Shown here: positions 15,102 through 23,644 of the stretch, in pieces
Layout: every line of letters starts with the position of its first letter
Numbering within the stretch: the stretch's first letter is position 1
Assembly: GCA_025455015.1 (NCBI GenBank)
Contig: JALONI010000024.1
Location: 1 to 34,083 of the forward strand
DNA length: 34,083 bases
Direction: 5' to 3'
Source: Cyclobacteriaceae bacterium
GTDB taxonomy: Bacteria > Bacteroidota > Bacteroidia > Cytophagales > Cyclobacteriaceae
The notes under the pieces: model-generated
Databases searched by the model: none
Told to the model about the DNA's origin: nothing
What the model saw: only the letters and a program-made list of their open reading frames with translations
Made by a program: the position numbers and the translations under genes

Positions 15102-16864
15102 GACGCGCGGTTTTTTTGAGGTATTTCCAAAATCACCTCCGCTACGCCTGCCCCCGCGGGTACCATCGGGAATACATTGTCTTCTTTTTCGACCACCACC
15201 TCCAGGAAGTAAGCAGAGGCTGCGTCCAGCATGTTCTCCAAAGCCGCTTTCAAGTCCTTTTGGTGCGTGACCTTGTCGGCACGGATGTGATACGCCTCCG
15301 CGATTTTGATGAAGTCGGGGTTGCGCATTTCGGTAAACGAATAGCGCTTGCCGTGGAACAGTTGCTGCCACTGCCGTACCATTCCCAAAAAATTGTTGTT
15401 CAGCACCAATATCTTCACGGGGATTTCATACTCCATGATGGTGCCCAACTCCTGGATGGTCATTTGATAGCCACCATCGCCAATGATGGCAATGACCTGC
15501 TTGTCGGGTGCGGCTACTTTGGCCCCGAGTGCCGCGGGCAGCGCAAAGCCCATGGTGCCCGCACCGCCCGAGGTGATGCTGGTGCGTGGATTTTTGTATT
15601 GGTAGTAGCGTGAAGTCACCATTTGATGTTGGCCCACATCGGTTACCACCACGGCCTTGCCTTGTGTGAGCTCGGATAGCATGTAGACCACCTCTGCCAT
15701 CTTCAGGCTGTTGGTGTTGCTGATTTCTTTCTCCACCACTTTCTCAAACTCTTCCTGATTGAGCCGCGTAAAGCTGGCAATCCAGTCGGGATAGCGATTG
15801 GCAGAACACAACGGTGTCAGCGCGGTCAACGCTTCTTTGGCATCGGCATGGATGGCCACCTCAGCCCGGATGATTTTGTTGATCTCGGCTTTATCCAACT
15901 CCACATGGATCACCTTGGCTTGTTTGGCGTATTTGCTCACGTTGCCCGTCACGCGATCGTCAAAGCGCATGCCCACCGCAATGAGCACATCGCATTCGTT
16001 GGTGTTGATGTTGGGGCCATAGTTGCCGTGCATGCCCAGGTAGCCTACGTAGTTGGGGTGGTCGGTAGGAAACGCCCCAAGCCCCAACAGCGTGCTTGCC
16101 ACGGGAATGCCCGTTTTCTCAGAAAAGGCAATCAGCTCTTGTGTGGCGTTGGCCAACAATACTCCTTGCCCGGCCAGTAAATAGGGGCGTTTGGCTTGGT
16201 TGATGAGCGTGGCGGCTGCCTGCACATCTGCCATTGACAAAACCGGCTTGGGTTGGTAAGTGCGAACGTGGGTACATGGCACGTACGGCTCTTCTTCGAT
16301 CAGTTCGTTCTGTGCATTTTTTGTGATGTCCACCAGCACGGGCCCGGGCCGGCCGCTGGCAGCAATGTAAAAGGCTTTGGCAATGGCCGGGGCAATGTCC
16401 TTGGCTTCGGTGACTTGCACATTCCACTTGGTGACGGGCAGCGTGGTGTTGATAACGTCTGTTTCCTGAAAGGCATCGGTACCCAGCAAATGGGCAAATA
16501 CCTGACCGGTGATGCACACCACGGGGGTTGAGTCGATCAAGGCATCGGCCAGCCCGGTGACCAGGTTGGTGGCACCTGGCCCGGAGGTGGCAAACACCAC
16601 ACCTGTCTTTCCGGACACCCGTGCATAGCCTTGGGCCGCATGGATGGCCCCTTGCTCATGCCGCACTAAAAAGTGTTTGAGTTTGTCGGCATACGAATAC
16701 AGCGCATCGTACACGGGCATAATGGCACCACCGGGGTAGCCGAAGATGTGCTCCACGTTTTCTTCCACCAGGCAACGGAGCAATAATTCCGACCCCGTGA
16801 TTTTCACGGCAGCCTTCATCGCCACCTCTTCTCGTTTTTCAATCTCGGTTGCTACCATTGTCAT
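15098..16864 (-). CDS. ilvB: Acetolactate synthase large (catalytic) subunit
   Basis: 588 aa from ATG 16864 (an alternative ATG at 16858 differs by two residues, and M16 opens the conserved part). It condenses pyruvate with pyruvate or 2-oxobutyrate using TPP, Mg2+ and FAD. The N-domain has F-G-Y-P-G-G-A-I-M-P and the catalytic glutamate in V-R-H-E-Q-G-A-I-H-A-A-Q-G-Y-A-R. The central domain has the FAD region G-M-H-G-N-Y and M-R-F-D-D-R-V-T-G. The C-domain has the TPP motif G-D-G-G-Y-Q-M-T-I-Q-E-L followed by N-N-N-F-L-G-M-V-R-Q-W-Q. A complete enzyme. Located 70 bp after ilvD, overlapping ilvN. Confidence 0.96.
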   Translation of the reverse strand: MTMVATEIEKREEVAMKAAVKITGSELLLRCLVEENVEHIFGYPGGAIMPVYDALYSYADKLKHFLVRHEQGAIHAAQGYARVSGKTGVVFATSGPGATNLVTGLADALIDSTPVVCITGQVFAHLLGTDAFQETDVINTTLPVTKWNVQVTEAKDIAPAIAKAFYIAASGRPGPVLVDITKNAQNELIEEEPYVPCTHVRTYQPKPVLSMADVQAAATLINQAKRPYLLAGQGVLLANATQELIAFSEKTGIPVASTLLGLGAFPTDHPNYVGYLGMHGNYGPNINTNECDVLIAVGMRFDDRVTGNVSKYAKQAKVIHVELDKAEINKIIRAEVAIHADAKEALTALTPLCSANRYPDWIASFTRLNQEEFEKVVEKEISNTNSLKMAEVVYMLSELTQGKAVVVTDVGQHQMVTSRYYQYKNPRTSITSGGAGTMGFALPAALGAKVAAPDKQVIAIIGDGGYQMTIQELGTIMEYEIPVKILVLNNNFLGMVRQWQQLFHGKRYSFTEMRNPDFIKIAEAYHIRADKVTHQKDLKAALENMLDAASAYFLEVVVEKEDNVFPMVPAGAGVAEVILEIPQKNRAS

Positions 16865-16884
16865 TTTGTTTTTATTCTTTTCAT

Positions 16885-16908
16885 CCTCCGAAGCGTTAGC
16901 GAAGGAGG
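16885..16908. repeat. Short repeat-like stem in the ilvD-ilvB spacer
   Basis: CCTCC (16885-16889) and GGAGG (16904-16908) flank a 14-base core, in the only sizeable gap inside the ilvD-ilvB junction. The whole element is similar to small dispersed intergenic repeats seen in many genomes. It could also place a hairpin ahead of ilvB translation. Confidence 0.35.
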
Positions 16909-16934
16909 GCCGTCCACGGGGCCCCTGGTCAACG

Positions 16935-18608
16935 TCAGTCCTCGTCCGTCACGCATCCTTCAGCCGCGGTTTTCACCAGCTTCGCGTACTTGTACAAGAT
17001 GCCGTGGTTTACGCGCAGCGGCTTGGGTTTGTATTGCGATCTGCGAATCGCCAGTGTCTTTTCATCCACCAGCAGATTGATTTGGTGTTTTTTTACATCA
17101 ATCTCGATCCAGTCACCGTCTTCTACCAAGGCCAGTAGCCCCCCGTCAAACGCTTCGGGTGTGATGTGGCCGATGACGAAGCCATGTGAGCCTCCGCTGA
17201 AACGACCATCGGTGATGAGGGCCACACTTTTGCCCAGGCCGGAGCCCATGATGAGCGAAGTGGGCTTCAACATCTCGGGCATGCCGGGGGCTCCCTTGGG
17301 CCCCACGTAGCGGATTACCACCACATCGCCCTCGTTGATTTTTCCTGACTGGATGCCATCCACCAACTCAAATTCACCATTGAACACGCGGGCCGTTCCT
17401 TTGAATCGCTCCCCTTCTTTTCCGGTTATCTTGGCCACCGATCCTTTTTCGGCCAGGTTGCCGTACAGAATCTGAAGATGGCCTGTTTTCTTTAACGCGC
17501 GCTCTACGGGTACCATCACGTCTTGCTTTTCAAAGTCCAGGTCGTGGGCGGGCGCGATATTTTCCGCCACCGTTTTTCCGGTCACCGTCAGGCAGTCGCC
17601 ATGCAGATATCCTTTTTGCCACAGGTACTTCATCACGGCCGGCACGCCACCGATTTTGTGTACCGCTTCCATCAGGTATTTGCCACTGGGTTTCAGGTCG
17701 CCCAGCAGCGGGGTCTTGTCTGAAATCCGCTGGAAGTCGTCTTGTGTCAAAGACAAGCCCACACTTTTGGCCATGGCGATGAGGTGCAACACGGCATTGG
17801 TGGACCCTCCCAGTACCATCACGAGCGTAATGGCATTTTCAAATGCCTGGCGCGTCATGATGTCGCGCGGCTTGATGTCTTTTTCCAGCAGCAGCCGAAT
17901 GGCTTTGCCGGCTTCGACACACTCGTTCGATTTTTCCTGGCTCAACGCAGGGTTGGACGAAGAGTAGGGCAACGCCATGCCCAGGGCCTCGATGGCCGAA
18001 GCCATGGTATTGGCCGTGTACATGCCCCCACACGCGCCCGCACCCGGACAAGAGTTTTGAATGATGCCCTTGAAGTCCTCTTCGGAAAGCTGGCCTTTGA
18101 TTTTTTCGCCCAGGGCCTCAAACGCTGAGATGATGTTCAGTTCTTTGCCCTTGTAATGTCCACCGGCAATGGTGCCTCCGTACACCATGATGGCCGGCCG
18201 ATTCAGCCTTCCCATCGCAATCAACGACCCGGGCATGTTTTTGTCGCACCCCACCACGGCAATGAGGCCGTCATAATATTGGGCTCCGCATACGGTTTCA
18301 ATCGAATCGGCAATGACATCGCGGCTCACCAGCGAGTAGCGCATTCCTTCCGTGCCGTTGGCGATGCCATCGCTGACGCCAATGGTGTGAAACACCAGCC
18401 CCACCAGCTCTTGGTCCCACACGGCCTGCTTCACTTCGCGCGCCAGATCGTTCAAATGCATGTTGCACGTGTTGCCATCAAAGCCGGTGCTCACAATGCC
18501 AACTTGTGCTTTTTTTAAATCCTGCTCTGACAGCCCTATGCCGTATAGCATCGCTTGCGAAGCAGGCAGTGTCGGGTCTTGGGTAATGGTGCGGCTGTAT
18601 TTGTTCAT
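16935..18608 (-). CDS. ilvD: Dihydroxy-acid dehydratase
   Basis: 557 aa. It dehydrates 2,3-dihydroxy-3-methylvalerate and dihydroxyisovalerate to the 2-oxo acids, using a [2Fe-2S] or [4Fe-4S] cluster and Mg2+. Cluster and metal residues are visible: Cys48 in D-G-N-T-C-N-M-H, Cys121 in [10 protein letters not shown], and the [16 protein letters not shown] block near residue 187-202. The C-part has [16 protein letters not shown]. The start is taken at ATG 18608 (M-N-K-Y-S-R); a TTG two codons upstream is less likely. It lies 16 bp after ilvE, so the two are surely co-transcribed. Confidence 0.95.
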   Translation of the reverse strand: MNKYSRTITQDPTLPASQAMLYGIGLSEQDLKKAQVGIVSTGFDGNTCNMHLNDLAREVKQAVWDQELVGLVFHTIGVSDGIANGTEGMRYSLVSRDVIADSIETVCGAQYYDGLIAVVGCDKNMPGSLIAMGRLNRPAIMVYGGTIAGGHYKGKELNIISAFEALGEKIKGQLSEEDFKGIIQNSCPGAGACGGMYTANTMASAIEALGMALPYSSSNPALSQEKSNECVEAGKAIRLLLEKDIKPRDIMTRQAFENAITLVMVLGGSTNAVLHLIAMAKSVGLSLTQDDFQRISDKTPLLGDLKPSGKYLMEAVHKIGGVPAVMKYLWQKGYLHGDCLTVTGKTVAENIAPAHDLDFEKQDVMVPVERALKKTGHLQILYGNLAEKGSVAKITGKEGERFKGTARVFNGEFELVDGIQSGKINEGDVVVIRYVGPKGAPGMPEMLKPTSLIMGSGLGKSVALITDGRFSGGSHGFVIGHITPEAFDGGLLALVEDGDWIEIDVKKHQINLLVDEKTLAIRRSQYKPKPLRVNHGILYKYAKLVKTAAEGCVTDED

Positions 18609-18624
18609 GGTCAAAACCGGGCGG

Positions 18625-19512
18625 TTATACGATCACGTAGCTGTAACTCTTGTCCAGCACAATACACTGGTAGGCTTCCTGCACCACTGCACCCAGCGAT
18701 GACTTCCAGGGTTTGCGGAACGGCTGGCCTTCCACCGATTGAATGCTGATGACTTCGGCAGCCGTGCCGCAGAAAAAGGCACTGTCTGCATCGAATAGGT
18801 CCTCTACCCGAAAGAGGCGTTCCTCCACCGGAATTTCCAACTCGTGACAAATTTCCAAGACCGTGGCTCGGGTAATGCCGGGTAAAATATTTCCCAACGG
18901 GGGGGTGTAGAGCACTCCGTCTTTCTCAAAAAAGAAGTTGGCACCGGGCCCCTCGGCCACATAGCCTTTGGCATCCAGCATGAGGGCCTCGTCAAAGCCG
19001 CGCTCGCGGGCCTCGGTGGTAGCCAAAATCGAGTTGACGTAATGACCGCACACTTTGGCCTCCACATGCACCGACTTAGGATTGGGCCGCTGATAGGAAG
19101 ACACGCACACGCGCAAGGGTTGATCCCCCAGGTATTTGCCCCATTCCCAGGCAGCGATCATCACCGATACCTCTTTGGGCGCAGTCAACGACATGTTGGG
19201 GCTTGCATACACCAACGGCCGCACGTACGCATTGGTGAGCTTGTTTCGCTCCAGTACCTGGTAGCTGATCTGAGTCAACTCTTCCGCGGTGTAGTGAAAG
19301 GGTATGTTGATGAGGGCACAGCTTTTGCGCAACCGTTCAAAATGCTCGTGGGCCTTGAATATCTTAACACCATTGATGGTTTGGTAGGCCCGGATGCCCT
19401 CAAACGTGCCGTAACCATAATGCAGGGTTTGGCTGAACAGGTCAATGCGCGCGTCTTTGGCTTTTACGAATTTTCCATCGAGGAAGAGTACCGTTTGGTC
19501 GTTGTAGTACAT
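18625..19512 (-). CDS. ilvE: Branched-chain amino acid aminotransferase
   Basis: 295 aa, fold-type IV PLP aminotransferase that transfers the amino group between glutamate and the branched-chain 2-oxo acids. The PLP lysine is Lys153 in [14 protein letters not shown]. Further marks are [14 protein letters not shown] near 30-43 and [22 protein letters not shown] at 172-194. First structural gene of the operon, start ATG at 19512. It sits just downstream of an attenuator terminator (19562-19587) and leader peptide (19613-19717), so expression should follow branched-chain amino acid supply. Confidence 0.95.
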   Translation of the reverse strand: MYYNDQTVLFLDGKFVKAKDARIDLFSQTLHYGYGTFEGIRAYQTINGVKIFKAHEHFERLRKSCALINIPFHYTAEELTQISYQVLERNKLTNAYVRPLVYASPNMSLTAPKEVSVMIAAWEWGKYLGDQPLRVCVSSYQRPNPKSVHVEAKVCGHYVNSILATTEARERGFDEALMLDAKGYVAEGPGANFFFEKDGVLYTPPLGNILPGITRATVLEICHELEIPVEERLFRVEDLFDADSAFFCGTAAEVISIQSVEGQPFRKPWKSSLGAVVQEAYQCIVLDKSYSYVIV

Positions 19513-19561
19513 GGTTTTTTTTTGAACAATCGTTAGTTGGTTACCAAGGCCATAAAATAAA

Positions 19562-19587
19562 ACCGTCCCGCGGGTGGGCGGGACGGT
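19562..19587 (-). terminator. Attenuator terminator of the ilv operon
   Basis: On the minus strand ACCGTCCCGC, loop CCACCC, GCGGGACGGT form a perfect 10-bp GC-rich stem followed directly by TTTATTTTAT. It lies 25 nt after the leader peptide stop and 49 nt before the ilvE start, where a transcription attenuator must be. No gene other than the leader ends before it, so its likely role is conditional termination. Confidence 0.85.
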
Positions 19588-19634
19588 CTTTTGTTTCTTT
19601 TGCTCAACAACGTCACCAGCCCCGTTTATGCGGG
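19580..19634 (-). promoter_or_regulatory. Antiterminator and pause-hairpin region of the ilv leader
   Basis: On the transcript, GGGGCUGGU (19623-19615, the last leader codons and stop) can pair with ACCGUCCC (19587-19580), the 5' arm of the terminator: eight pairs, one G-U, and one bulged U. The same GGGG can instead pair with CCCG of codons 28-29 (19634-19631) in a small hairpin. The structures exclude each other, as in classical attenuators. A ribosome stalled at the Leu/Ile/Val codons would cover CCCG and favour the antiterminator, while one at the stop codon would cover GGGGCUGGU and let the terminator form. Pairing is read by eye, without energy calculation. Confidence 0.65.
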
Positions 19635-19717
19635 AGTAGAATGACGCTGATAATCACAAGCACGCGACTGATCGAAATCAGACTCGTGTTTAAAAATGAC
19701 TCGCTGAAAAACTTCAT
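19613..19717 (-). CDS. ilv operon leader peptide (attenuation control)
   Basis: 34 codons from ATG 19717 to TGA 19613. Codons 13-28 read L-I-S-I-S-R-V-L-V-I-I-S-V-I-L-L: 12 of 16 are Leu, Ile or Val, the amino acids that depend on the operon behind it. The peptide ends P-H-K-R-G-W. It precedes a strong terminator and ilvE, and it lies in its own gap between glmM and ilvE, so no other gene explains it. Such peptides are translated as sensors and have no further function. The stretch of branched-chain codons is far beyond chance, and the stop lies in the antiterminator arm as expected. Confidence 0.85.
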   Translation of the reverse strand: MKFFSESFLNTSLISISRVLVIISVILLPHKRGW

Positions 19718-19830
19718 GACTCTTTTTTCTCTTGTGCGCTTACAAGATTGCAGAATTTATTCTGTTCCAACAACGGGCAGCGCACAAAAAATTTTGGATA
19801 GACATGAACGGTTGTTAGCCAAAACACTTG
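19718..19830 (-). promoter_or_regulatory. Probable ilv promoter region
   Basis: The 113-bp gap between the glmM stop and the leader ATG must hold the ilv promoter unless transcription reads through from the upstream genes. On the minus strand TTTG near 19789 is followed by TAAATTCT near 19758, loosely like the Bacteroidota -33 TTTG and -7 TAnnTTTG boxes with a long spacer. TTGTGCGC/GCGCACAA (19732-19739 and 19780-19787) and CAGAAT-AA-ATTCTG (19751-19764) are inverted repeats around it. Confidence 0.3.
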
Positions 19831-21216
19831 TTAGGAAGCCAGGCTTTTGATGTCATCCATGATTCGCTGTGCCAACGCGTTGGCCTTTTTCTCGTTTTGC
19901 GACTCGGCATAAATGCGGATGATGGGCTCGGTGTTGGACTTACGCAGGTGAACCCATTCTCTGGCGGACTCAAAGTCGATTTTCACACCGTCAGCGGTGT
20001 TGATTTTTTCGTGTGCGTACCGGGCCTTCACTTTTTCCAAAATACCGTCCACGTCCAGCCCGGGGGTTAGTTCGATCTTGTTTTTCGAGATGAAGTAGGA
20101 GGGATAGCGGGCACGCAGGGCCGAGGCTTTCAGCTTGGATTTGGCCAGGTGCGAAAGAAACAGGGCGATGCCGATCAGCGCATCGCGCCCGTAGTGAAAG
20201 TCGGGCACAATGATGCCCCCATTACCTTCGCCACCAATCACGGCCTTGGTTTCTTTCATGGCCGTCACCACATTTACCTCACCCACGGCCGCTGCCGTGT
20301 AGGTGCCCTTGGCCTTTTCGGTGATGTCGCGCAGGGCGCGCGTGGATGACAAGTTGGATACGGTGTTGCCCTTTCGTTTGGACAATAGATAGTCGGCCAC
20401 CGCCACCAGCGTATACTCTTCGCCAAACGGCTTGCCATCTTCCTGGATCAACGCCAGCCGGTCCACGTCCGGATCAACCACAATGCCCAAGTCACACCTC
20501 TCTTTTTTTACTTTTTTGGCGATGGCGGTCAAGTGCTCGGGCAGCGGTTCGGGGTTGTGGGGGAAGTACCCCGTTGGGTCGCAATACAACTCCACTACCT
20601 TTTTTACGCCCAGGGCCTTTAGCAACTTGGGCACGGCCACGCCACCGGTGGAGTTGACCGCATCCACCGCGATTTTGAATTTTGCTTTCTTGATCGCCTT
20701 TACATCCACCCACTTGTATTGCAAAATCAGGTCGATGTGTTTTTGAATGTATTTGTCTTTTTTTGTGTAGCTGCCCAGCGCCTCCACCTCGCTGAAAACA
20801 AAATCCTCGGCTTGTGCCCGCCTCAGTACTTCGGCTCCATCCGCAGCCGATATGAACTCTCCCTTTTCGTTCAACAGCTTGAGTGCATTCCACGGCATGG
20901 GGTTGTGGCTGGCGGTGAGGATGATGCCTCCGTGGGCTTTTTCCCATGTCACGGCCAGTTCTACCGTGGGGGTGGTGGACAAGCCCAGGTCGATGACGTT
21001 CAGCCCCAGGCTTTGCAGGGTGGCGGCCACCAGTTGGCTCACCGTTTCGCCCGACAATCGAGCATCGCGGCCGATCACGATTTTTTTGCCTTTTCGGGAT
21101 TGCACCCAGCTACCAAAAGCCGCAGCAAACTTTACCACGTCTACAGGGGTGAGGTTATCACCTGGTTTTCCGCCAATCGTTCCGCGGATGCCGGAGATGG
21201 ATTTGATCAGTGTCAC
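19831..21216 (-). CDS. glmM: Phosphoglucosamine mutase / phosphohexomutase family
   Basis: 461 aa from a GTG at 21216, chosen because it directly precedes the conserved opening T-L-I-K-S-I-S-G-I-R-G-T; the upstream 19 codons have no family features. It has the phosphoserine loop L-T-A-S-H-N-P (Ser103), the metal loop D-P-D-V-D-R (248-253), the sugar loop G-E-G-N-G-G, and the phosphate loop R-K-S-N-T-E-P-I-I-R. The reaction is glucosamine 6-phosphate to glucosamine 1-phosphate for peptidoglycan and LPS precursors, with phosphoglucomutase or phosphomannomutase activity possible. The W-N-A-L-K in place of Y-N-G after the serine loop is the form usual for GlmM-like enzymes of this phylum. 26 bp after aguA on the same strand. 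Confidence 0.88.
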   Translation of the reverse strand: MTLIKSISGIRGTIGGKPGDNLTPVDVVKFAAAFGSWVQSRKGKKIVIGRDARLSGETVSQLVAATLQSLGLNVIDLGLSTTPTVELAVTWEKAHGGIILTASHNPMPWNALKLLNEKGEFISAADGAEVLRRAQAEDFVFSEVEALGSYTKKDKYIQKHIDLILQYKWVDVKAIKKAKFKIAVDAVNSTGGVAVPKLLKALGVKKVVELYCDPTGYFPHNPEPLPEHLTAIAKKVKKERCDLGIVVDPDVDRLALIQEDGKPFGEEYTLVAVADYLLSKRKGNTVSNLSSTRALRDITEKAKGTYTAAAVGEVNVVTAMKETKAVIGGEGNGGIIVPDFHYGRDALIGIALFLSHLAKSKLKASALRARYPSYFISKNKIELTPGLDVDGILEKVKARYAHEKINTADGVKIDFESAREWVHLRKSNTEPIIRIYAESQNEKKANALAQRIMDDIKSLAS

Positions 21217-21242
21217 AGTATGCAAAGTTAAACGATACTTGA

Positions 21243-22316
21243 TTAAACGGCCGGCTCCTGCTGGCTGAGGCAATGAAACGACCCCAACCCCCAGATGATA
21301 TCGGTAGAGTCAATGCCTACTACTTTTCGGTCGGGGAAGCAATCTTGCAAAATGCCGAGTGCCTTGTCATCGTTGCGATCGCGGAAGGTGGGTACCACCA
21401 CATGCTTGTTGGCAATGTAGAAGTTGGCGTACGAGGCCGGCAGCCGCTGTCCTTCGTATTCCACGGGCGAAGGCATCGGAAGTTCTACGATGTTCAATGG
21501 CCGTCCGTTTTCGAGGCGCAGGGAGTGCAGTTCTTTGAGATTTTCCTTCAACAAGTGGTAGTTCGCGTCATGCGCGTGGTCTTCCACGAGGGTGACTACC
21601 GTGTCGGCATTCACAAAGCGGGTCAGGTCGTCAATGTGGCCATCGGTATCATCGCCCACAATGCCATCGCCCAGCCAAAGAATATGGTCTACCCCATAAA
21701 ACCGGATCAGGTATTCTTCAATTTGTTTTTGGCTCAGGTGCGGATTGCGGTTGGGGTTCAGCAAACAGGCACGGGTGGTGAGCAGCGTTCCCTTGCCGTT
21801 GAATTCCACCGAGCCGCCTTCCATGACGATGCCGGGATGCACAACGGGCCATCCAAAATGGTGGGCGATCAAGGTAGGGATGACATCGTCCAGGTCGTAG
21901 GGAGGATATTTGCCGCCCCAGGCATTGTAGCCCCAGTCGACAATCATTTTTTTCTTTTCGGTGCGGTGAATCAGAAAGGCCGGGCCGTGATCGCGGCACC
22001 ACGCATCGTTGGTGGGGTGGAAATAGAATTCGACTTTGGAGAGATCTGCTCCGGCTTTGGCCAGGTGGTTCGTGGCTTTTTGTTTCATCGGTTCATCGGC
22101 CACATTGATGCGCACGATTTCGCCTTCGGCCACGTACTTGACAAACTCCGCATAACGCGGGTAGATGGTTTCAATTTTTCCCGGCCAGGAAGCTTCCTTG
22201 TGCGGCCAGCTCAGCCACGTAGCTTCGTGAGGGGCAAATTCAGCGGGGAAGTAGTAGCCTGACTGCTTGGGAGAGTCCGTAAGTCCGAAAGACGGAAAGT
22301 TGGATAACTGATTCAT
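21243..22316 (-). CDS. aguA: Agmatine deiminase
   Basis: 357 aa. It hydrolyses agmatine to N-carbamoylputrescine and ammonia, the second step of the arginine-decarboxylase route to putrescine. Of the guanidine-modifying superfamily, it has W-L-S-W-P at 34-38, W-C-R-D-H-G-P near 106-112, M-E-G-G-S-V-E-F near 165-172, D-T-D-G-H-I-D-D with His227, and the catalytic Cys349 in G-L-G-S-F-H-C-L-S-Q-Q-E-P. The start ATG at 22316 overlaps the stop of the preceding four-helix-bundle gene; the frame extends upstream inside that gene but has no family similarity there. It shares a strand with aguB, whose product acts next. Confidence 0.95.
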   Translation of the reverse strand: MNQLSNFPSFGLTDSPKQSGYYFPAEFAPHEATWLSWPHKEASWPGKIETIYPRYAEFVKYVAEGEIVRINVADEPMKQKATNHLAKAGADLSKVEFYFHPTNDAWCRDHGPAFLIHRTEKKKMIVDWGYNAWGGKYPPYDLDDVIPTLIAHHFGWPVVHPGIVMEGGSVEFNGKGTLLTTRACLLNPNRNPHLSQKQIEEYLIRFYGVDHILWLGDGIVGDDTDGHIDDLTRFVNADTVVTLVEDHAHDANYHLLKENLKELHSLRLENGRPLNIVELPMPSPVEYEGQRLPASYANFYIANKHVVVPTFRDRNDDKALGILQDCFPDRKVVGIDSTDIIWGLGSFHCLSQQEPAV

Positions 22317-22666
22317 TGGAGTGTTTTTCGAAGGGAAACAATCATCACCAGTATTTCTTCGCATCGTTGATAAATATTCGAGAAGTCTTCTTGTGTGATA
22401 ATATTTCTTTTTTGGGCGAGATAGATGCAACTGACTACTTCGATGTTCGATCGTAGGGCAATCCCCAAGAAGCGATTAAACTCGCGGTTTGTCTGGCCGG
22501 TCGAGCCTTCGGCAATGTTTAGCGAGACCGAGTCGGCTGCGCGTTTTAGTTGAGAGGTCAAAATGTAAAGTTCGTCCTTTGGAAATTTTTTGGTGACTTC
22601 ATGCACCGTGGCCGATAGCTCCACGGCCTTTTGCCAGACGATCAATTTTTCAAACTTAAACGCCAT
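22313..22666 (-). CDS. Four-helix bundle protein (23S rRNA intervening-sequence family)
   Basis: 117 aa, the usual length of this family (TIGR02436-type): F-E-K-L-I-V-W-Q-K-A-V-E-L, F-P-K-D-E-L-Y-I-L-T-S-Q-L-K-R-A-A-D-S-V, S-L-N-I-A-E-G-S-T, and a helix with A-L-R-S-N-I-E-V-V. The founding members are coded by insertions in 23S rRNA genes, but most family members are free-standing genes of unknown function in Bacteroidota. It sits between aguB and aguA, 32 bp after aguB, and overlaps aguA in ATGA, so the three are co-transcribed. Any role in polyamine synthesis is unproven. Confidence 0.9.
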   Translation of the reverse strand: MAFKFEKLIVWQKAVELSATVHEVTKKFPKDELYILTSQLKRAADSVSLNIAEGSTGQTNREFNRFLGIALRSNIEVVSCIYLAQKRNIITQEDFSNIYQRCEEILVMIVSLRKTLQ

Positions 22667-22698
22667 CGCTTCGGACTTTCGGACGAGAGACTTCCGGA

Positions 22699-23577
22699 CT
22701 ACTCGTCAATAAACCTTTTCGTGATCGGCTGATAGGAGTCAATTCGTCTGTCGCGCAGGAAGGGCCAGTGCGTGCGGTAGCTGTCGGTGCGGCCCAGGTC
22801 TATTTCTTGCACGTGCACTTCTTCCTTGTCGTGAGGAGCCAGGTACAGCACGCGGCCGAGGGGGTTGCTGATGAACGAGCCGCCCCAAAACTTCATGGCC
22901 CCGTTTTGTTCCAAGCCCACGCGGTTTACGCTCACCACATGCAGGCCGTTGGCCACGGCATGGCTGCGCTGAATGGTTTGCCAGGCGTTGTACTGTTCGC
23001 TGTTGGTGGCGTCATCTTGCGAGGTAGCCCAGCCAATGGCGGTCGGGTAAAACAACAGCTCGGCCCCCATCAGTGCGGTGATGCGTGCGGCTTCCGGATA
23101 CCATTGGTCCCAGCAAATAAGCACGCCCACGGTGGCAAACTTGGTTTTGAATACCTTGTAACCCAGGTCACCGGGGGTGAAGTAAAATTTTTCGTAGTAG
23201 GCCGGATCGTCCGGGATGTGCATTTTTCGATACTTGCCCAGATACGCCCCATCCGCATCGAGCACGGCTGTGGTGTTATGATAGAGTCCTTCGGTACGTT
23301 TTTCGAAAAGCGATGCGATGATCACTACGCCCAATTCGTTGGCCACTTTTGAAAGCGCCTCGGTGGTGGGGCCGGGTATGGGCTCTGCCAACTGGAAGTT
23401 GTCGTAGTCTTCCACATCGCAGAAGTACAGCGAGGTAAACAGCTCTTGCAGGCATACGATCTGAGCGCCTTGCGTGGCTGCTTGGCGTATGCGTTCGGTG
23501 GCTTTCGCTACGTTTTCACGGGGCGAGGCGGTGCAGCTCATTTGCACCGTTCCTATTTTCACCAGTTTCTTTGACAC
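22699..23577 (-). CDS. aguB: N-carbamoylputrescine amidase
   Basis: 292 aa nitrilase-superfamily C-N hydrolase that releases putrescine from N-carbamoylputrescine. The Glu-Lys-Cys triad is Glu45 (L-Q-E-L-F), Lys118 (Y-R-K-M-H-I-P-D-D) and Cys155 (I-C-W-D-Q-W-Y-P-E-A-A-R). The family marks Y-E-K-F-Y-F-T-P-G-D and W-P-F-L-R-D-R-R-I-D are present. The start is taken at GTG 23577; an ATG at codon 13 would cut off conserved sequence. With aguA two genes downstream it makes a complete agmatine-to-putrescine module; no arginine decarboxylase gene is in the window. Confidence 0.95.
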   Translation of the reverse strand: MSKKLVKIGTVQMSCTASPRENVAKATERIRQAATQGAQIVCLQELFTSLYFCDVEDYDNFQLAEPIPGPTTEALSKVANELGVVIIASLFEKRTEGLYHNTTAVLDADGAYLGKYRKMHIPDDPAYYEKFYFTPGDLGYKVFKTKFATVGVLICWDQWYPEAARITALMGAELLFYPTAIGWATSQDDATNSEQYNAWQTIQRSHAVANGLHVVSVNRVGLEQNGAMKFWGGSFISNPLGRVLYLAPHDKEEVHVQEIDLGRTDSYRTHWPFLRDRRIDSYQPITKRFIDE

Positions 23578-23644
23578 GGTTGTAAAAATTGAGCCGCAAA
23601 ATTAACGCATTTGCCACGAAGGGCTTTAAAAAATTTTGCCGTCA

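Noticed and set aside
15102-15371. Longer ilvN start inside ilvB
   Set aside because: The 90 additional residues are the ilvB sequence read in another frame; the ATG at 15101 overlaps the ilvB stop as usual for coupled genes.
21217-21273. Longer glmM start (19 codons more)
   Set aside because: The extra residues overlap the end of aguA and do not resemble the family; the GTG at 21216 opens the conserved sequence.
21273-22262. 329-codon plus-strand frame opposite aguA
   Set aside because: aguA has all catalytic motifs on the minus strand; the opposite frame has none.
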